Positions 34,004 to 41,864 of a stretch of DNA of 64,000 bases are shown one piece after another; within the stretch, counting starts at the first letter, position 1; the number at the start of each line of letters is the position of its first letter. Origin of the DNA: Streptomyces mobaraensis (GTDB taxonomy: Bacteria > Actinomycetota > Actinomycetes > Streptomycetales > Streptomycetaceae). A program made the position numbers and the translations under genes. The stretch spans positions 6,076,001 through 6,140,000 of the forward strand of contig NZ_CP083590.1 of the NCBI RefSeq assembly GCF_020099395.1. The letters run 5' to 3'. The notes under the pieces were generated by a model that saw nothing but the letters and a program-made list of their open reading frames with translations, searched no databases and was not told the DNA's origin.

Positions 34004-34019
34004 GGTCTACCGGCATACC
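34004..34019. promoter_or_regulatory. FadR-type operator between gntR and the glnA4-like gene
   Basis: GGTCTACCGGCATACC is a 16-bp dyad with 12 symmetric positions (GGT-T-CCGG-A-ACC), 21 bp upstream of gntR and 64 bp upstream of the glnA4-like start. Its GT...AC edges resemble FadR-subfamily sites. Confidence 0.6.
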
Positions 34020-34082
34020 TTAAGACTTCCGGTCGCACCGCACGGACCACCGCACGGCCCGCACCGACAGGGAGGCTCACCC

Positions 34083-35450
34083 GTGGCAGACCGCACGCCC
34101 CCGCTCAGCGTCGACGAGCTCCGCAGGCTCGTCGAGGCCGGGGAGATCGACACCGTCGTCCTCGCCTTCACCGACATGCAGGGGCGGCTCCAGGGGAAAC
34201 GGTTCGCCGCCCGCTTCTTCCTCGACGACGTGCTGGAGAACGGCACCGAGGGCTGCAACTACCTGCTGGCCGTGGACGCGGACATGAACACCGTCGACGG
34301 CTACGCCATGGCCTCCTGGGAGCGCGGCTACGGCGACTTCGCGATGCGCCCGGACCTGTCCACCCTGCGCCGCACCCCCTGGAACCCGGGCACCGCCCTG
34401 GTCACGGCCGACCTCGCCTGGCACGACGGCTCCCCGGTGCTCGCCTCGCCCCGGCAGATACTCCGCCGCCAGCTCGGCCGGCTCGCCGAGCGCGGCTGGA
34501 CCGCCCAGGTGGGCACGGAGCTGGAGTTCATGGTCTTCAAGGACTCCTACGAGGAGGCGTGGAACGGCGGTTACCGGGGCCTCACCCCGGTCAACCAGTA
34601 CAACGTCGACTACTCCGTCCTCGGCACCGGCCGCGTCGAACCCCTGCTGCGTCGCATCCGCAACGAGATGGGCGCCGCCGGACTCACCGTCGAGTCCGCC
34701 AAGGGCGAGTGCAACCTCGGCCAGCACGAGATCGCGTTCCGCTACGACGAGGCCCTCGTCACCTGCGACCAGCACGCCGTCTATAAAACCGGCGCCAAGG
34801 AGATAGCCGCCCAGGAGGGCATGGCGCTCACCTTCATGGCCAAGTACGACGAGCGCGAGGGCAACTCCTGCCACATCCACCTCTCGTTGCGGGACGCGGC
34901 CGGGCGGCCGGTGCTCGCCGACGACGACGGCCCGTACGGCATGTCGGACACCATGCGGCACTTCCTCGCCGGACAGCTCGCCGCGCTGCGGGAGTTCACC
35001 CTCCTCTACGCGCCCAACATCAACTCGTACAAGCGGTTCCGCCCCGGCTCCTTCGCACCGACCGCCGTCGCCTGGGGCCCGGACAACCGCACCTGCGCCC
35101 TGCGCGTCGTCGGCCACGGCCGCTCGCACCGCTTCGAGAACCGCCTCCCCGGCGGCGACGTCAACCCCTACCTCGCCGTCGCCGGCCTGGTCGCGGCCGG
35201 CCTGCACGGGGTGGAGAACGAGCTGGAGCTCCCCGAGGTGTGCACCGGCAACGCCTACGCCGGTGACGCCCGGCACGTCCCCGCGACACTCCGCGAGGCG
35301 GCGGAGCTGTGGGAGGGCAGCGCACTGGCCCGGGCCGCGTTCGGGGACGAGGTGGTCGAGCACTACCTGACCATGGCCCGGGTCGAGCAGGAGGCGTACG
35401 ACACCGCCGTGACGGACTGGGAGCGCTACCGCTCCTTCGAGCGCATGTGA
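34083..35450 (+). CDS. glnA4: Glutamine-synthetase-like gamma-glutamyl-amine ligase (GlnA4 type)
   Basis: 455 aa with GS catalytic motifs: VGTELEFMVFK, ESAKGECNLGQHEIAFRY, EGNSCHIHLSL, NSYKRFRPGSFAPTAVAWGPDNR and RFENRLPGGDVNPYLAVAG. The usual Tyr-adenylylation region is absent, as in the GlnA2/3/4 proteins that glutamylate polyamines or ethanolamine rather than ammonia. Family and context match what I recall as S. coelicolor GlnA4 (ethanolamine). GTG at 34083 with GGGAGG upstream. Followed at 11 nt by an aldehyde dehydrogenase, consistent with gamma-glutamyl-amine oxidation. The exact amine is inferred. Confidence 0.88.
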   Translation: MADRTPPLSVDELRRLVEAGEIDTVVLAFTDMQGRLQGKRFAARFFLDDVLENGTEGCNYLLAVDADMNTVDGYAMASWERGYGDFAMRPDLSTLRRTPWNPGTALVTADLAWHDGSPVLASPRQILRRQLGRLAERGWTAQVGTELEFMVFKDSYEEAWNGGYRGLTPVNQYNVDYSVLGTGRVEPLLRRIRNEMGAAGLTVESAKGECNLGQHEIAFRYDEALVTCDQHAVYKTGAKEIAAQEGMALTFMAKYDEREGNSCHIHLSLRDAAGRPVLADDDGPYGMSDTMRHFLAGQLAALREFTLLYAPNINSYKRFRPGSFAPTAVAWGPDNRTCALRVVGHGRSHRFENRLPGGDVNPYLAVAGLVAAGLHGVENELELPEVCTGNAYAGDARHVPATLREAAELWEGSALARAAFGDEVVEHYLTMARVEQEAYDTAVTDWERYRSFERM

Positions 35451-35461
35451 GGGACGGAACC

Positions 35462-36817
35462 GTGCTGCTGGAAGTTCTCAACCCCGCGACCGAGGAGGTC
35501 GTCGCCACCGTCCCCGCCGCCACGGCCGAGGACGTGGACGCCGCCGTCCGGCGGGCCGCCGACGCCCAGCGCGGCTGGGCCGCCCTCGCCCCCGGCGACC
35601 GCGCCCGGCTGCTCCGCCGCTTCGCCGGCGTCGTCGACGCGCACCTGGAGGAGCTCGCCCTGCTGGAGGTCCGCGAGGCCGGACACCCGGTGGGCAGCGC
35701 CCGCTGGGAGGCGGGCAACGTCCGCGACCTCCTCGACTACTCGGCCGGCGGCGTCGAACGGCTCACCGGCCGGCAGATCCCGGTGGCCGGCGGCCTGGAC
35801 GTCACCTTCCACGAACCGCTCGGCGTCGTCGGCGTCATCGTCCCGTGGAACTTCCCCATGCCCGTCGCCGCCTGGGGCTTCGCCCCGGCCCTCGCCGCCG
35901 GCAACGCCGTCCTCCTCAAACCGGCCGAGACGACGCCGCTCACCGCGCTGCGCCTGGCGGAACTGGCAGTGGAAGCCGGGCTTCCGGAGGGCTTGCTCCA
36001 GGCGCTGCCCGGGACCGGCCCGGTCGCCGGGAACGCGCTCGTCGAGCACCCCGGCGTCGCCAAGATCGTCTTCACCGGGTCGACCGGCGTCGGCAAGCGG
36101 ATCATGGCGAAGTGCGCCGATCGCGTGAAGCGGGTGACGCTGGAACTCGGCGGCAAGTCCGCCAACATCGTCTTCGCGGACGCGGACGTCGAACGCGCCG
36201 CCGCGGCCGCTCCCGGCTCGTTTCTCGACAACACGGGTCAGGACTGCTGCGCGCGGAGCCGGATCCTCGTTCAGCGGGGTGTGTACGACCGCTTCATGGA
36301 GCTGCTGGAACCGGCCGTCCGGTCCGTCGTCGTCGGCGACCCGGCCGATCCGGCGACGGGGATGGGGCCGCTCATCTCGGCGGCTCACCGGGAGCGGGTG
36401 CGCTCGTACGTCCCGGAGTCCGCGCCCGCGGCGATCCGGGGCGAGGCCCCGGTCGGGAAGGGGTTCTGGTATCCGGCCACCGTGCTGGAGGGTTCCGCCG
36501 ACGACCGGGTCGCCCGCGAGGAGGTGTTCGGGCCCGTCGCCGTCGTCATCCCCTTCGAGGACGAGGCGGAGGCGGTACGGATCGCGAACGCGACGGACTA
36601 CGGGCTGTCCGGGTCGATCTGGACGCGGGACGTCTCGCGGGCACTGCGGATGTCGCGGGCCGTCGCGGCCGGGAATCTGTCCGTGAACTCGCACAGTTCC
36701 GTGCGGTATTGGACGCCTTTCGGGGGGTTCAAGCAGTCGGGGCTGGGGCGGGAGCTGGGGCCGGAGGCGGTTGCCGCGTTCGCGGAGGTGAAGAACGTGT
36801 TTGTTGCTGTGGAGTGA
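35462..36817 (+). CDS. Aldehyde dehydrogenase (NAD-dependent family)
   Basis: 451 aa, class 3-type ALDH superfamily. Substrate-nucleotide motifs: PWNFPMPVAAWGFAPALAAGN, FTGSTGVGKRI, catalytic Glu in TLELGGKSANIVFAD, and catalytic Cys in NTGQDCCARSRI (two adjacent cysteines). Probably oxidises the gamma-glutamyl aldehyde produced downstream of the GlnA4-like ligase. GTG at 35462 with GAGGGAC upstream. The last ~40 codons drift to TAT, CCT, GTT, TTT, GCT; the TGA is directly followed by a palindromic element. Confidence 0.93.
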   Translation: MLLEVLNPATEEVVATVPAATAEDVDAAVRRAADAQRGWAALAPGDRARLLRRFAGVVDAHLEELALLEVREAGHPVGSARWEAGNVRDLLDYSAGGVERLTGRQIPVAGGLDVTFHEPLGVVGVIVPWNFPMPVAAWGFAPALAAGNAVLLKPAETTPLTALRLAELAVEAGLPEGLLQALPGTGPVAGNALVEHPGVAKIVFTGSTGVGKRIMAKCADRVKRVTLELGGKSANIVFADADVERAAAAAPGSFLDNTGQDCCARSRILVQRGVYDRFMELLEPAVRSVVVGDPADPATGMGPLISAAHRERVRSYVPESAPAAIRGEAPVGKGFWYPATVLEGSADDRVAREEVFGPVAVVIPFEDEAEAVRIANATDYGLSGSIWTRDVSRALRMSRAVAAGNLSVNSHSSVRYWTPFGGFKQSGLGRELGPEAVAAFAEVKNVFVAVE

Positions 36818-37050
36818 GGTGCCCCGGACCCGCCCTTTCGCCGTTTCCTGGGGGCGAGCCCCCAGACCCCCTTGTCGCGGCTTCGCCGCTCGTCCTCAAT
36901 CGCCGGACGGGCTTGATAGCGCGCCCGGGCGCACCACTCAGCCCGTCCGGCGATTGAGGACAACCGCGCGGAGCGCGGTTTCAGGGGTCTGGGGCTTGCC
37001 CCAGGAATCGGCGAAGGGGCGGGACCGGGGCACCGCCCGCCGCAGGCGCC
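36818..37050. repeat. Mosaic palindromic element, copy 6 (complete)
   Basis: Starts at the base after the aldehyde dehydrogenase stop (GGTGCCCCGG). Inner hairpins are GGGGGCGAGCCCCC, GCGGCTTCGCCGC on the left and CCGCGCGGAGCGCGG on the right. The centre is GTCCTCAATCGCCGGACGGGC with GCCCGTCCGGCGATTGAGGAC. It ends GGACCGGGGCACCGCCCGCC. It occupies the ~265-bp gap before the SDR gene. Confidence 0.92.
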
Positions 37051-37084
37051 ACCCACCACCCACCACCCACGGAAAGGGAACCTC

Positions 37085-37867
37085 GTGACCGAAACCCCCA
37101 CCTGCCGCCGCCTCCCCGGCCGCACAGCGGTCATCACCGGCGCAGCCGGCGGCATCGGCCTCGCCACCGCCCGCCGCCTCGCGTCCGAAGGCGCGCACAT
37201 CGTCTGCGCCGACATCGACGAGAAGGCGGGCCAGGCGGCGGCCGACGAAGTCGGCGGCCTCTTCGTCCGCACGGACGTCACCGACCCCGCCCAGGTGGAA
37301 GCCCTCTTCAAGGCCGCCCACGACACCTACGGCTCGGTCGACATCGCGTTCAACAACGCCGGCATCTCCCCGCCCGACGACGACTCGATCCTGACCACCG
37401 GCCTCGACGCCTGGAAGCGCGTCCAGGAGGTGAACCTCACCTCCGTCTACCTCTGCTGCAAGGCGGCGCTGCCGTACATGCGGGCCCAGGGCAAGGGGTC
37501 GATCATCAACACCGCGTCGTTCGTGGCGGTGCTGGGCTCGGCGACGTCGCAGATCAGCTACACGGCGTCCAAGGGCGGCGTCCTCGCCATGTCCCGGGAG
37601 CTGGGGGTGCAGTTCGCGCGGGACGGGATCCGGGTGAACGCGCTGTGCCCCGGGCCCGTCAACACACCGCTCCTCAAGGAGCTGTTCGCCAAGGATCCGG
37701 AGCGGGCCGCGCGGCGCCTGGTGCATGTGCCGGTGGGCCGGTTCGCGGAGGCGGAGGAGATCGCGGCGGCCGTGGCGTTCCTGGCGAGTGACGACGCGTC
37801 GTTTGTGAACGCGGCGGAATTCCTGGTGGACGGGGGTATTTCCGGGGCGTATGTGACCCCCCTGTAA
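37085..37867 (+). CDS. Short-chain dehydrogenase/reductase
   Basis: 260-aa classical SDR: TGAAGGIG cofactor loop (about 19-26), NNAG (about 90-93), catalytic S in NTASF and YTASK (Tyr/Lys), and LVDGGISGAYV at the end. NAD is favoured by the acidic residue in CADIDE. GTG at 37085 with AAAGGGA upstream. Position behind the aldehyde dehydrogenase suggests the same amine-assimilation cluster. Confidence 0.93.
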   Translation: MTETPTCRRLPGRTAVITGAAGGIGLATARRLASEGAHIVCADIDEKAGQAAADEVGGLFVRTDVTDPAQVEALFKAAHDTYGSVDIAFNNAGISPPDDDSILTTGLDAWKRVQEVNLTSVYLCCKAALPYMRAQGKGSIINTASFVAVLGSATSQISYTASKGGVLAMSRELGVQFARDGIRVNALCPGPVNTPLLKELFAKDPERAARRLVHVPVGRFAEAEEIAAAVAFLASDDASFVNAAEFLVDGGISGAYVTPL

Positions 37868-37976
37868 CAGCGGATGCTCCGCCTGTAAGGTCCATGACCA
37901 GACGCCGGAGTCGGACGTTCCCGTTCGGCTCGGGCGTGTGTCCTGCCCTTTCAGCACCGAGCACCGAAGAGAACGC

Positions 37977-39257
37977 ATGCGCACGAAGTACGCCATCGCC
38001 GCCGGCTTCCTGGTCACCGCAACCCTCGCCACCTCGGCACCGACAGCGGGCGCGGCCCCGGCGGCGCACGGCGCCCGGACCGCGGCCCACTGTCCCCAGC
38101 TGGACAAGAACATCACCTGGTTCGGCACCAACCGCGCCAAGCTCCAGCGCATGATCGACGAGCGCGGCACCTGCTCGGGCCGGACCGGCGCCCGTCCCGT
38201 CGCCGCGTTCGACTGGGACAACACCGTCGTCAAGAACGACATCACCGACGCCACCCTCGCCTGGTCGCTGCAGCACGACAAGATCCTCCGGCCGAAGAGC
38301 TGGAAGGACACCAGCAAGTGGCTGACCCCGGCCGCCGACCGGGCCCTCACCGCCGCCTGCGGCACCTCCGTGCCGGCCGGCAAGCCGCTGCCGACCTCGA
38401 AGAACGTCCGTTGCGCGGACGAGATATTCGAGATCCGCGAGAAGTCGAAGACGATGGCCGGCGAGCCGGCGTTCGCGGGCGACTGGAACCACCGCCGTAC
38501 CGTCCCCGCGTACGCCTGGATCCCGCAGCTCTTCTCCGGCCACACCCCGGCCGCGCTCTCCTCCTTCGCCCGCAAGGCCCGCGCCGAACAGCTCGCCGCG
38601 CCCGTGGGCAGCAAGCAGACGGTCGGCACCCACACCATCGCCGGCTACGTCCGCTACTACGACCAGCAGAAGGACCTGATCCGCACGCTCAAGGCGGCCG
38701 GCTTCGACGTCTACATCGTCTCCGCCTCCTCCGAGCCCATCGCCGAGGCCTGGTCCGGCGGCGTCGGCCTGGACCGCGCCCACACCATCGGCATCCGCAG
38801 CATCGTCAAGAACGGCCGTCTCACCGCGGGCATCAAGGGCTGCGGCGACGTCAAGGACGGCATGGGCGAGGCCCTGCCGTACATGGACGGCAAGCGCTGC
38901 ATGATCAACGAGCACATCTTCGGCATCAAGGGTGCCAAGGCCTGGAAGCAGCAGGACTTCCGGCACCGCATCGCCCTCGGCGCCGGCGACGCCGACACGG
39001 ACGTCACCTTCGTCGGCGACGCCACCGGCGCCCACCTGGCCATCAACCGCAACAAGGCCGAGCTGATGTGCCGGGCGTACGACAACGAGGACGGCCGCTG
39101 GGTCGCCAACCCGATGTTCATCGACCCGATGCCGCGCAAGACCGGCACCTACCCCTGCGCCACGGCCGGCTACACCCGCCCCGACGGCACCCTCGCCCCC
39201 GTCCGCCGCACGGACGGCACGGTGATCCCGGACCAGACGGACACCGCGGCCCTCTGA
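37977..39257 (+). CDS. Secreted HAD-superfamily phosphatase (phosphorylcholine-phosphatase-like)
   Basis: 426 aa with a signal peptide (about 1-27, AGAAPA). HAD motif I is DWDNTVVKND, motif II VSASSE, motif IV GDADTDVTFVGD. The size and order resemble Pseudomonas PchP and related extracytoplasmic phosphatases. ATG at 37977 has GAAGAGA upstream. A short GC stem (ACAGCGGA/TCCGCCTGT) after the SDR stop may separate the transcripts. Confidence 0.88.
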   Translation: MRTKYAIAAGFLVTATLATSAPTAGAAPAAHGARTAAHCPQLDKNITWFGTNRAKLQRMIDERGTCSGRTGARPVAAFDWDNTVVKNDITDATLAWSLQHDKILRPKSWKDTSKWLTPAADRALTAACGTSVPAGKPLPTSKNVRCADEIFEIREKSKTMAGEPAFAGDWNHRRTVPAYAWIPQLFSGHTPAALSSFARKARAEQLAAPVGSKQTVGTHTIAGYVRYYDQQKDLIRTLKAAGFDVYIVSASSEPIAEAWSGGVGLDRAHTIGIRSIVKNGRLTAGIKGCGDVKDGMGEALPYMDGKRCMINEHIFGIKGAKAWKQQDFRHRIALGAGDADTDVTFVGDATGAHLAINRNKAELMCRAYDNEDGRWVANPMFIDPMPRKTGTYPCATAGYTRPDGTLAPVRRTDGTVIPDQTDTAAL

Positions 39258-39301
39258 CCGGAGGCGAACACCCCTTTACGGGAACGTCTTACGGAAAGGC
39301 C

Positions 39302-40519
39302 TTACAGGAACGTCTTGCCCTCGCCCCGGTACGTCGGCACCGTGCCCACCACCCGGTCCCCGTCGATCAGGTGCAGGCCGGCGAAGCGTTCGCAGAGTTC
39401 GCCGGCCTTGGCGTGGCGGAACCACACCTTGCCGCCGACGGGCAGGTCGTCCGCGGGGGCGCCGAGCAACGGGGTCTGCACCTCGCCGGCGCCCTCCTGG
39501 CGGGTCAGGCGCAGGCCCGCCGGGAGGTGGGGGACGGGCAGCCGGTCGCGGCCGGCCGGGCCGGAGGCCGGGAGGCCGCCGCCCAGGACGGTGACGGCGC
39601 CGGGGCCCGGCCGGCGGACCACCGGCAGGGCGAACAGAGCCGCCGGGCGGCCCGTGAAACCGGTGTAGTGGTCGAACAGCCGCGGCTGGTACAGCCCCGA
39701 ACCCGCCGCCACCTCCGTCACCGCCGCCTCGGCCGCCGTGTGGTGGACACTGCCCGTCCCGCCGCCGTTGACGAACTCCAGGTCCGCGACGGCCCGGACC
39801 GCCCGCACGGCCTCCGCCCGGCGTACCGCCAGCTCCCGCCGGGAGACCGCCTGGAGCAGCCGGACCGCCCGGGAGCGCAGCGGCCGGCCCGCCACCGCGT
39901 CCCCCACCCCCGCCACCTGCGCCTCGTACGCCATCAGGCCCACCAGCCGGAAGCCGGGGCGGCGGACGACGGCACGGGCCAGCGCGGCCAGCCGGGCCGG
40001 GTCGTGCAGCGGCGAGCGCAGGGCACCCACCCGGACCCGGCCGGCCAACAGGCGGAGGGAGGTGTCCAGTTCGAGGCACACCCGTATCTCCTCGCGGCCC
40101 GCCCGCGCCGCGTCGATCAGCGCCAGCTGCGCCGGGTCGTCCACCGTGACCGTGACCGCGCGGGCCAGCCGGGCGTCGGACGTCAGCTCCGCGAACCCGG
40201 CCCGGTCCGCGGACGGGTAGGCGAGCAGCACGTCGTCCACGCCCGAACGGGCCAGCCACAGCGACTCGGCGAGCGTATGGCTCATCACCCCCGCGAAGCC
40301 GTCGCGCTCCAGCACCCGCTCCAACAGGGCCCGGCAGCGCACCGACTTGGTGGCCACCCGGATCGGCTTGCCCCGCGCCCGGCGCGCCAGATCCGCCGCG
40401 TTGGCGTCGAACGCCCGCAGGTCGACGACGGCGAGCGGCGCGTCGAGGTGCGCGGTGGCCCAGTCGTAGCGGGCCCGGTCGGCGAAGGAGCCGGTGGCGT
40501 GGGCGAAGGCGGGCGTCAT
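39302..40519 (-). CDS. Fold-type III PLP enzyme (alanine-racemase N-terminal domain; amino-acid deaminase/aldolase-like)
   Basis: 405 aa. The PLP lysine is in RVATKSVRC (about 55-63); LAYPSADRAGF, FVNGGGTGSVHHTAA and the C-terminal beta domain with GLHLIDGDRVVGTVPTYRGEGKTF match the D-threonine aldolase/DSD-type group that is often annotated as amino-acid deaminase/aldolase. ATG at 40519 without a convincing RBS. It is divergent from a membrane protein gene at 40741, with no clear operator in the 221-bp gap. Confidence 0.88.
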   Translation of the reverse strand: MTPAFAHATGSFADRARYDWATAHLDAPLAVVDLRAFDANAADLARRARGKPIRVATKSVRCRALLERVLERDGFAGVMSHTLAESLWLARSGVDDVLLAYPSADRAGFAELTSDARLARAVTVTVDDPAQLALIDAARAGREEIRVCLELDTSLRLLAGRVRVGALRSPLHDPARLAALARAVVRRPGFRLVGLMAYEAQVAGVGDAVAGRPLRSRAVRLLQAVSRRELAVRRAEAVRAVRAVADLEFVNGGGTGSVHHTAAEAAVTEVAAGSGLYQPRLFDHYTGFTGRPAALFALPVVRRPGPGAVTVLGGGLPASGPAGRDRLPVPHLPAGLRLTRQEGAGEVQTPLLGAPADDLPVGGKVWFRHAKAGELCERFAGLHLIDGDRVVGTVPTYRGEGKTFL

Positions 40520-40740
40520 GGCGGGCAGCTTGCCAGAGCGGATTACCGCTGGGTAGGGGTGTGCGCGGCGGAGTGGGAACGCCCGCGGATGGCCTCCGGT
40601 GCGGCATGCCCCGTAGAGTGACGCGCGCCGTGGATCACCACGGCCGTGTACAGCGCGGGGAGGCCGGACCCGGCGGCAACCGGCCCGCCCCGCAGGGCAG
40701 TCGAGAGGCCGGCGGCAGCCGTCGGGCGGGGGAGCGCAGG

Positions 40741-41625
40741 GTGGGCACCGAAGCGGAACGGCTCTGGATGCCCGCGCCTCAGCCCGTCCCTGCCCCTGTC
40801 CCCGTGGCCTGGCCGCCGCGCCCCGCTCATCCGCCGGCGGCCCCCGCACCCCGTACCGCCCCCGGGCGCGCCGGGCGCGGGGCCGCCGCGGCCGTCTGCG
40901 CGATCCTCGGCGCGGGGCTCGTCGGCGGCGCGGCGGCGGGCGGCTGGCTCACCGCCCGGCCGCCGGAACGGACCGCCGCCGAGGCGGTGTACGCCCGCGC
41001 CGGAACGGTCTGGGAGACCGAGCCGGTCGACCGCCTCTTCCCGCCCGCCGTGCACGACGCGACCGCCGGCCCCGGCGGCGCGTCCCGCGACTGGGTCCGG
41101 CTGGGCGTGGCCCCCGACACCGGCTGCGCCGACGCCTTCGACCCCGCCCTCGCGCTCGCCCTGCGCCCGGCCGGCTGCAAGCGGCTGCTGCGCGCGACGT
41201 ACGCCGACGCCACGTCGTCGAGCATCACCACCGTCGGACTGCTCGTCACCGAGGCCGACGCGGACGGGATGCGGGCGCTCCGCGACCGGTTCGCCGCCGA
41301 ACGGCTCGACGAGCGGCCGGACATGCTGCCCCGCCCGTACGCCCCGCCCGGCACCCCCGCCGAGCGGTTCGGCGCGGCGCAGCGCGCCAGTTGGCGCGTC
41401 GGCGTGCTCACCGACCTGCCGGTCGTCGTCTGGTCGGTCACCGCCTTCGCCGACGGCCGCCCCACCCCGCGCCCCGAGCCGGCCGCCCGCGCCGTCGCCC
41501 CCACGGCGACCACGGCCCCGGCCGAGGCGGGCCTCGGCCACGACGCGACGGCCCTGGCCGCGCACGTCGAACGCGCCTATCGGGTGGCGGCGCGCGGGGG
41601 GTCGGCGGCGGGAGGCGCGCGGTGA
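40741..41625 (+). CDS. Membrane-anchored extracytoplasmic protein upstream of the subtilisin
   Basis: 294 aa from GTG with GGGGAGCG upstream. A Pro-rich cytoplasmic start (about 1-45) and one membrane helix (about 49-70, AVCAILGAGLVGGAAAGG) precede an outside domain with a Cys pair (GCADAF and GCKRLL) and a tail rich in Ala, Pro and Thr. The stop lies in GCGCGGTGAGCG, where a new GTG overlaps it (GTGA). It probably acts with the secreted protease further down. Family not recognised. Confidence 0.75.
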   Translation: MGTEAERLWMPAPQPVPAPVPVAWPPRPAHPPAAPAPRTAPGRAGRGAAAAVCAILGAGLVGGAAAGGWLTARPPERTAAEAVYARAGTVWETEPVDRLFPPAVHDATAGPGGASRDWVRLGVAPDTGCADAFDPALALALRPAGCKRLLRATYADATSSSITTVGLLVTEADADGMRALRDRFAAERLDERPDMLPRPYAPPGTPAERFGAAQRASWRVGVLTDLPVVVWSVTAFADGRPTPRPEPAARAVAPTATTAPAEAGLGHDATALAAHVERAYRVAARGGSAAGGAR

Positions 41626-41864
41626 GCGCCGTGAACGCCGTGGGCGCGGTGGGCGCGGTCGGAGTGGGACGGGGCCGGGCGGATGCGCGGCCGGGACGTC
41701 CGGGCGGTACGGACCGGACGGCCTCCGGTACGAGGCTCGGCGGAAGCGCGAGCACGAAGGCGACGGCGGTGGGTCCGGGCGAGCGGAGGCGGCGAACTCC
41801 GGAAGCGGCGCCCGGGAACGGCACGGTGTCCACGACATGGCCGGCGGGAGGCGCGCGGTGAGCG
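41606..41864 (+). repeat. 23-bp direct repeat duplicating a stop/start junction
   Basis: GGAGGCGCGCGGTGAGCG, within a 23-bp perfect repeat, occurs at 41606-41628 and 41842-41864, 236 bp apart. Each copy encodes ...GGAR-stop of one frame overlapping a GTG start of another, preceded by its own GGGAGG Shine-Dalgarno. The first copy ends the upstream gene, the second begins the subtilisin. Confidence 0.9.
41622..41861 (+). CDS. Possible small linking ORF between duplicated junctions
   Basis: 79 codons from the GTG overlapping the upstream stop to a TGA that overlaps the subtilisin GTG; both ends are GTGA overlaps and both have GGGAGG upstream. The product (VSAVNAVGAVGAVG start, then Arg/Gly/Thr-rich) resembles no family I know and has no clear fold. 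It may be only a translational bridge, or the inserted DNA may be noncoding. Confidence 0.3.
   Translation: MSAVNAVGAVGAVGVGRGRADARPGRPGGTDRTASGTRLGGSASTKATAVGPGERRRRTPEAAPGNGTVSTTWPAGGAR

Noticed and set aside
29764..34080. A 1438-codon open frame on the minus strand
   Set aside because: It is antisense to several recognised genes, is rich in Arg/Pro/Gly low complexity, and arises from high GC; only the true minus-strand genes inside it were kept.
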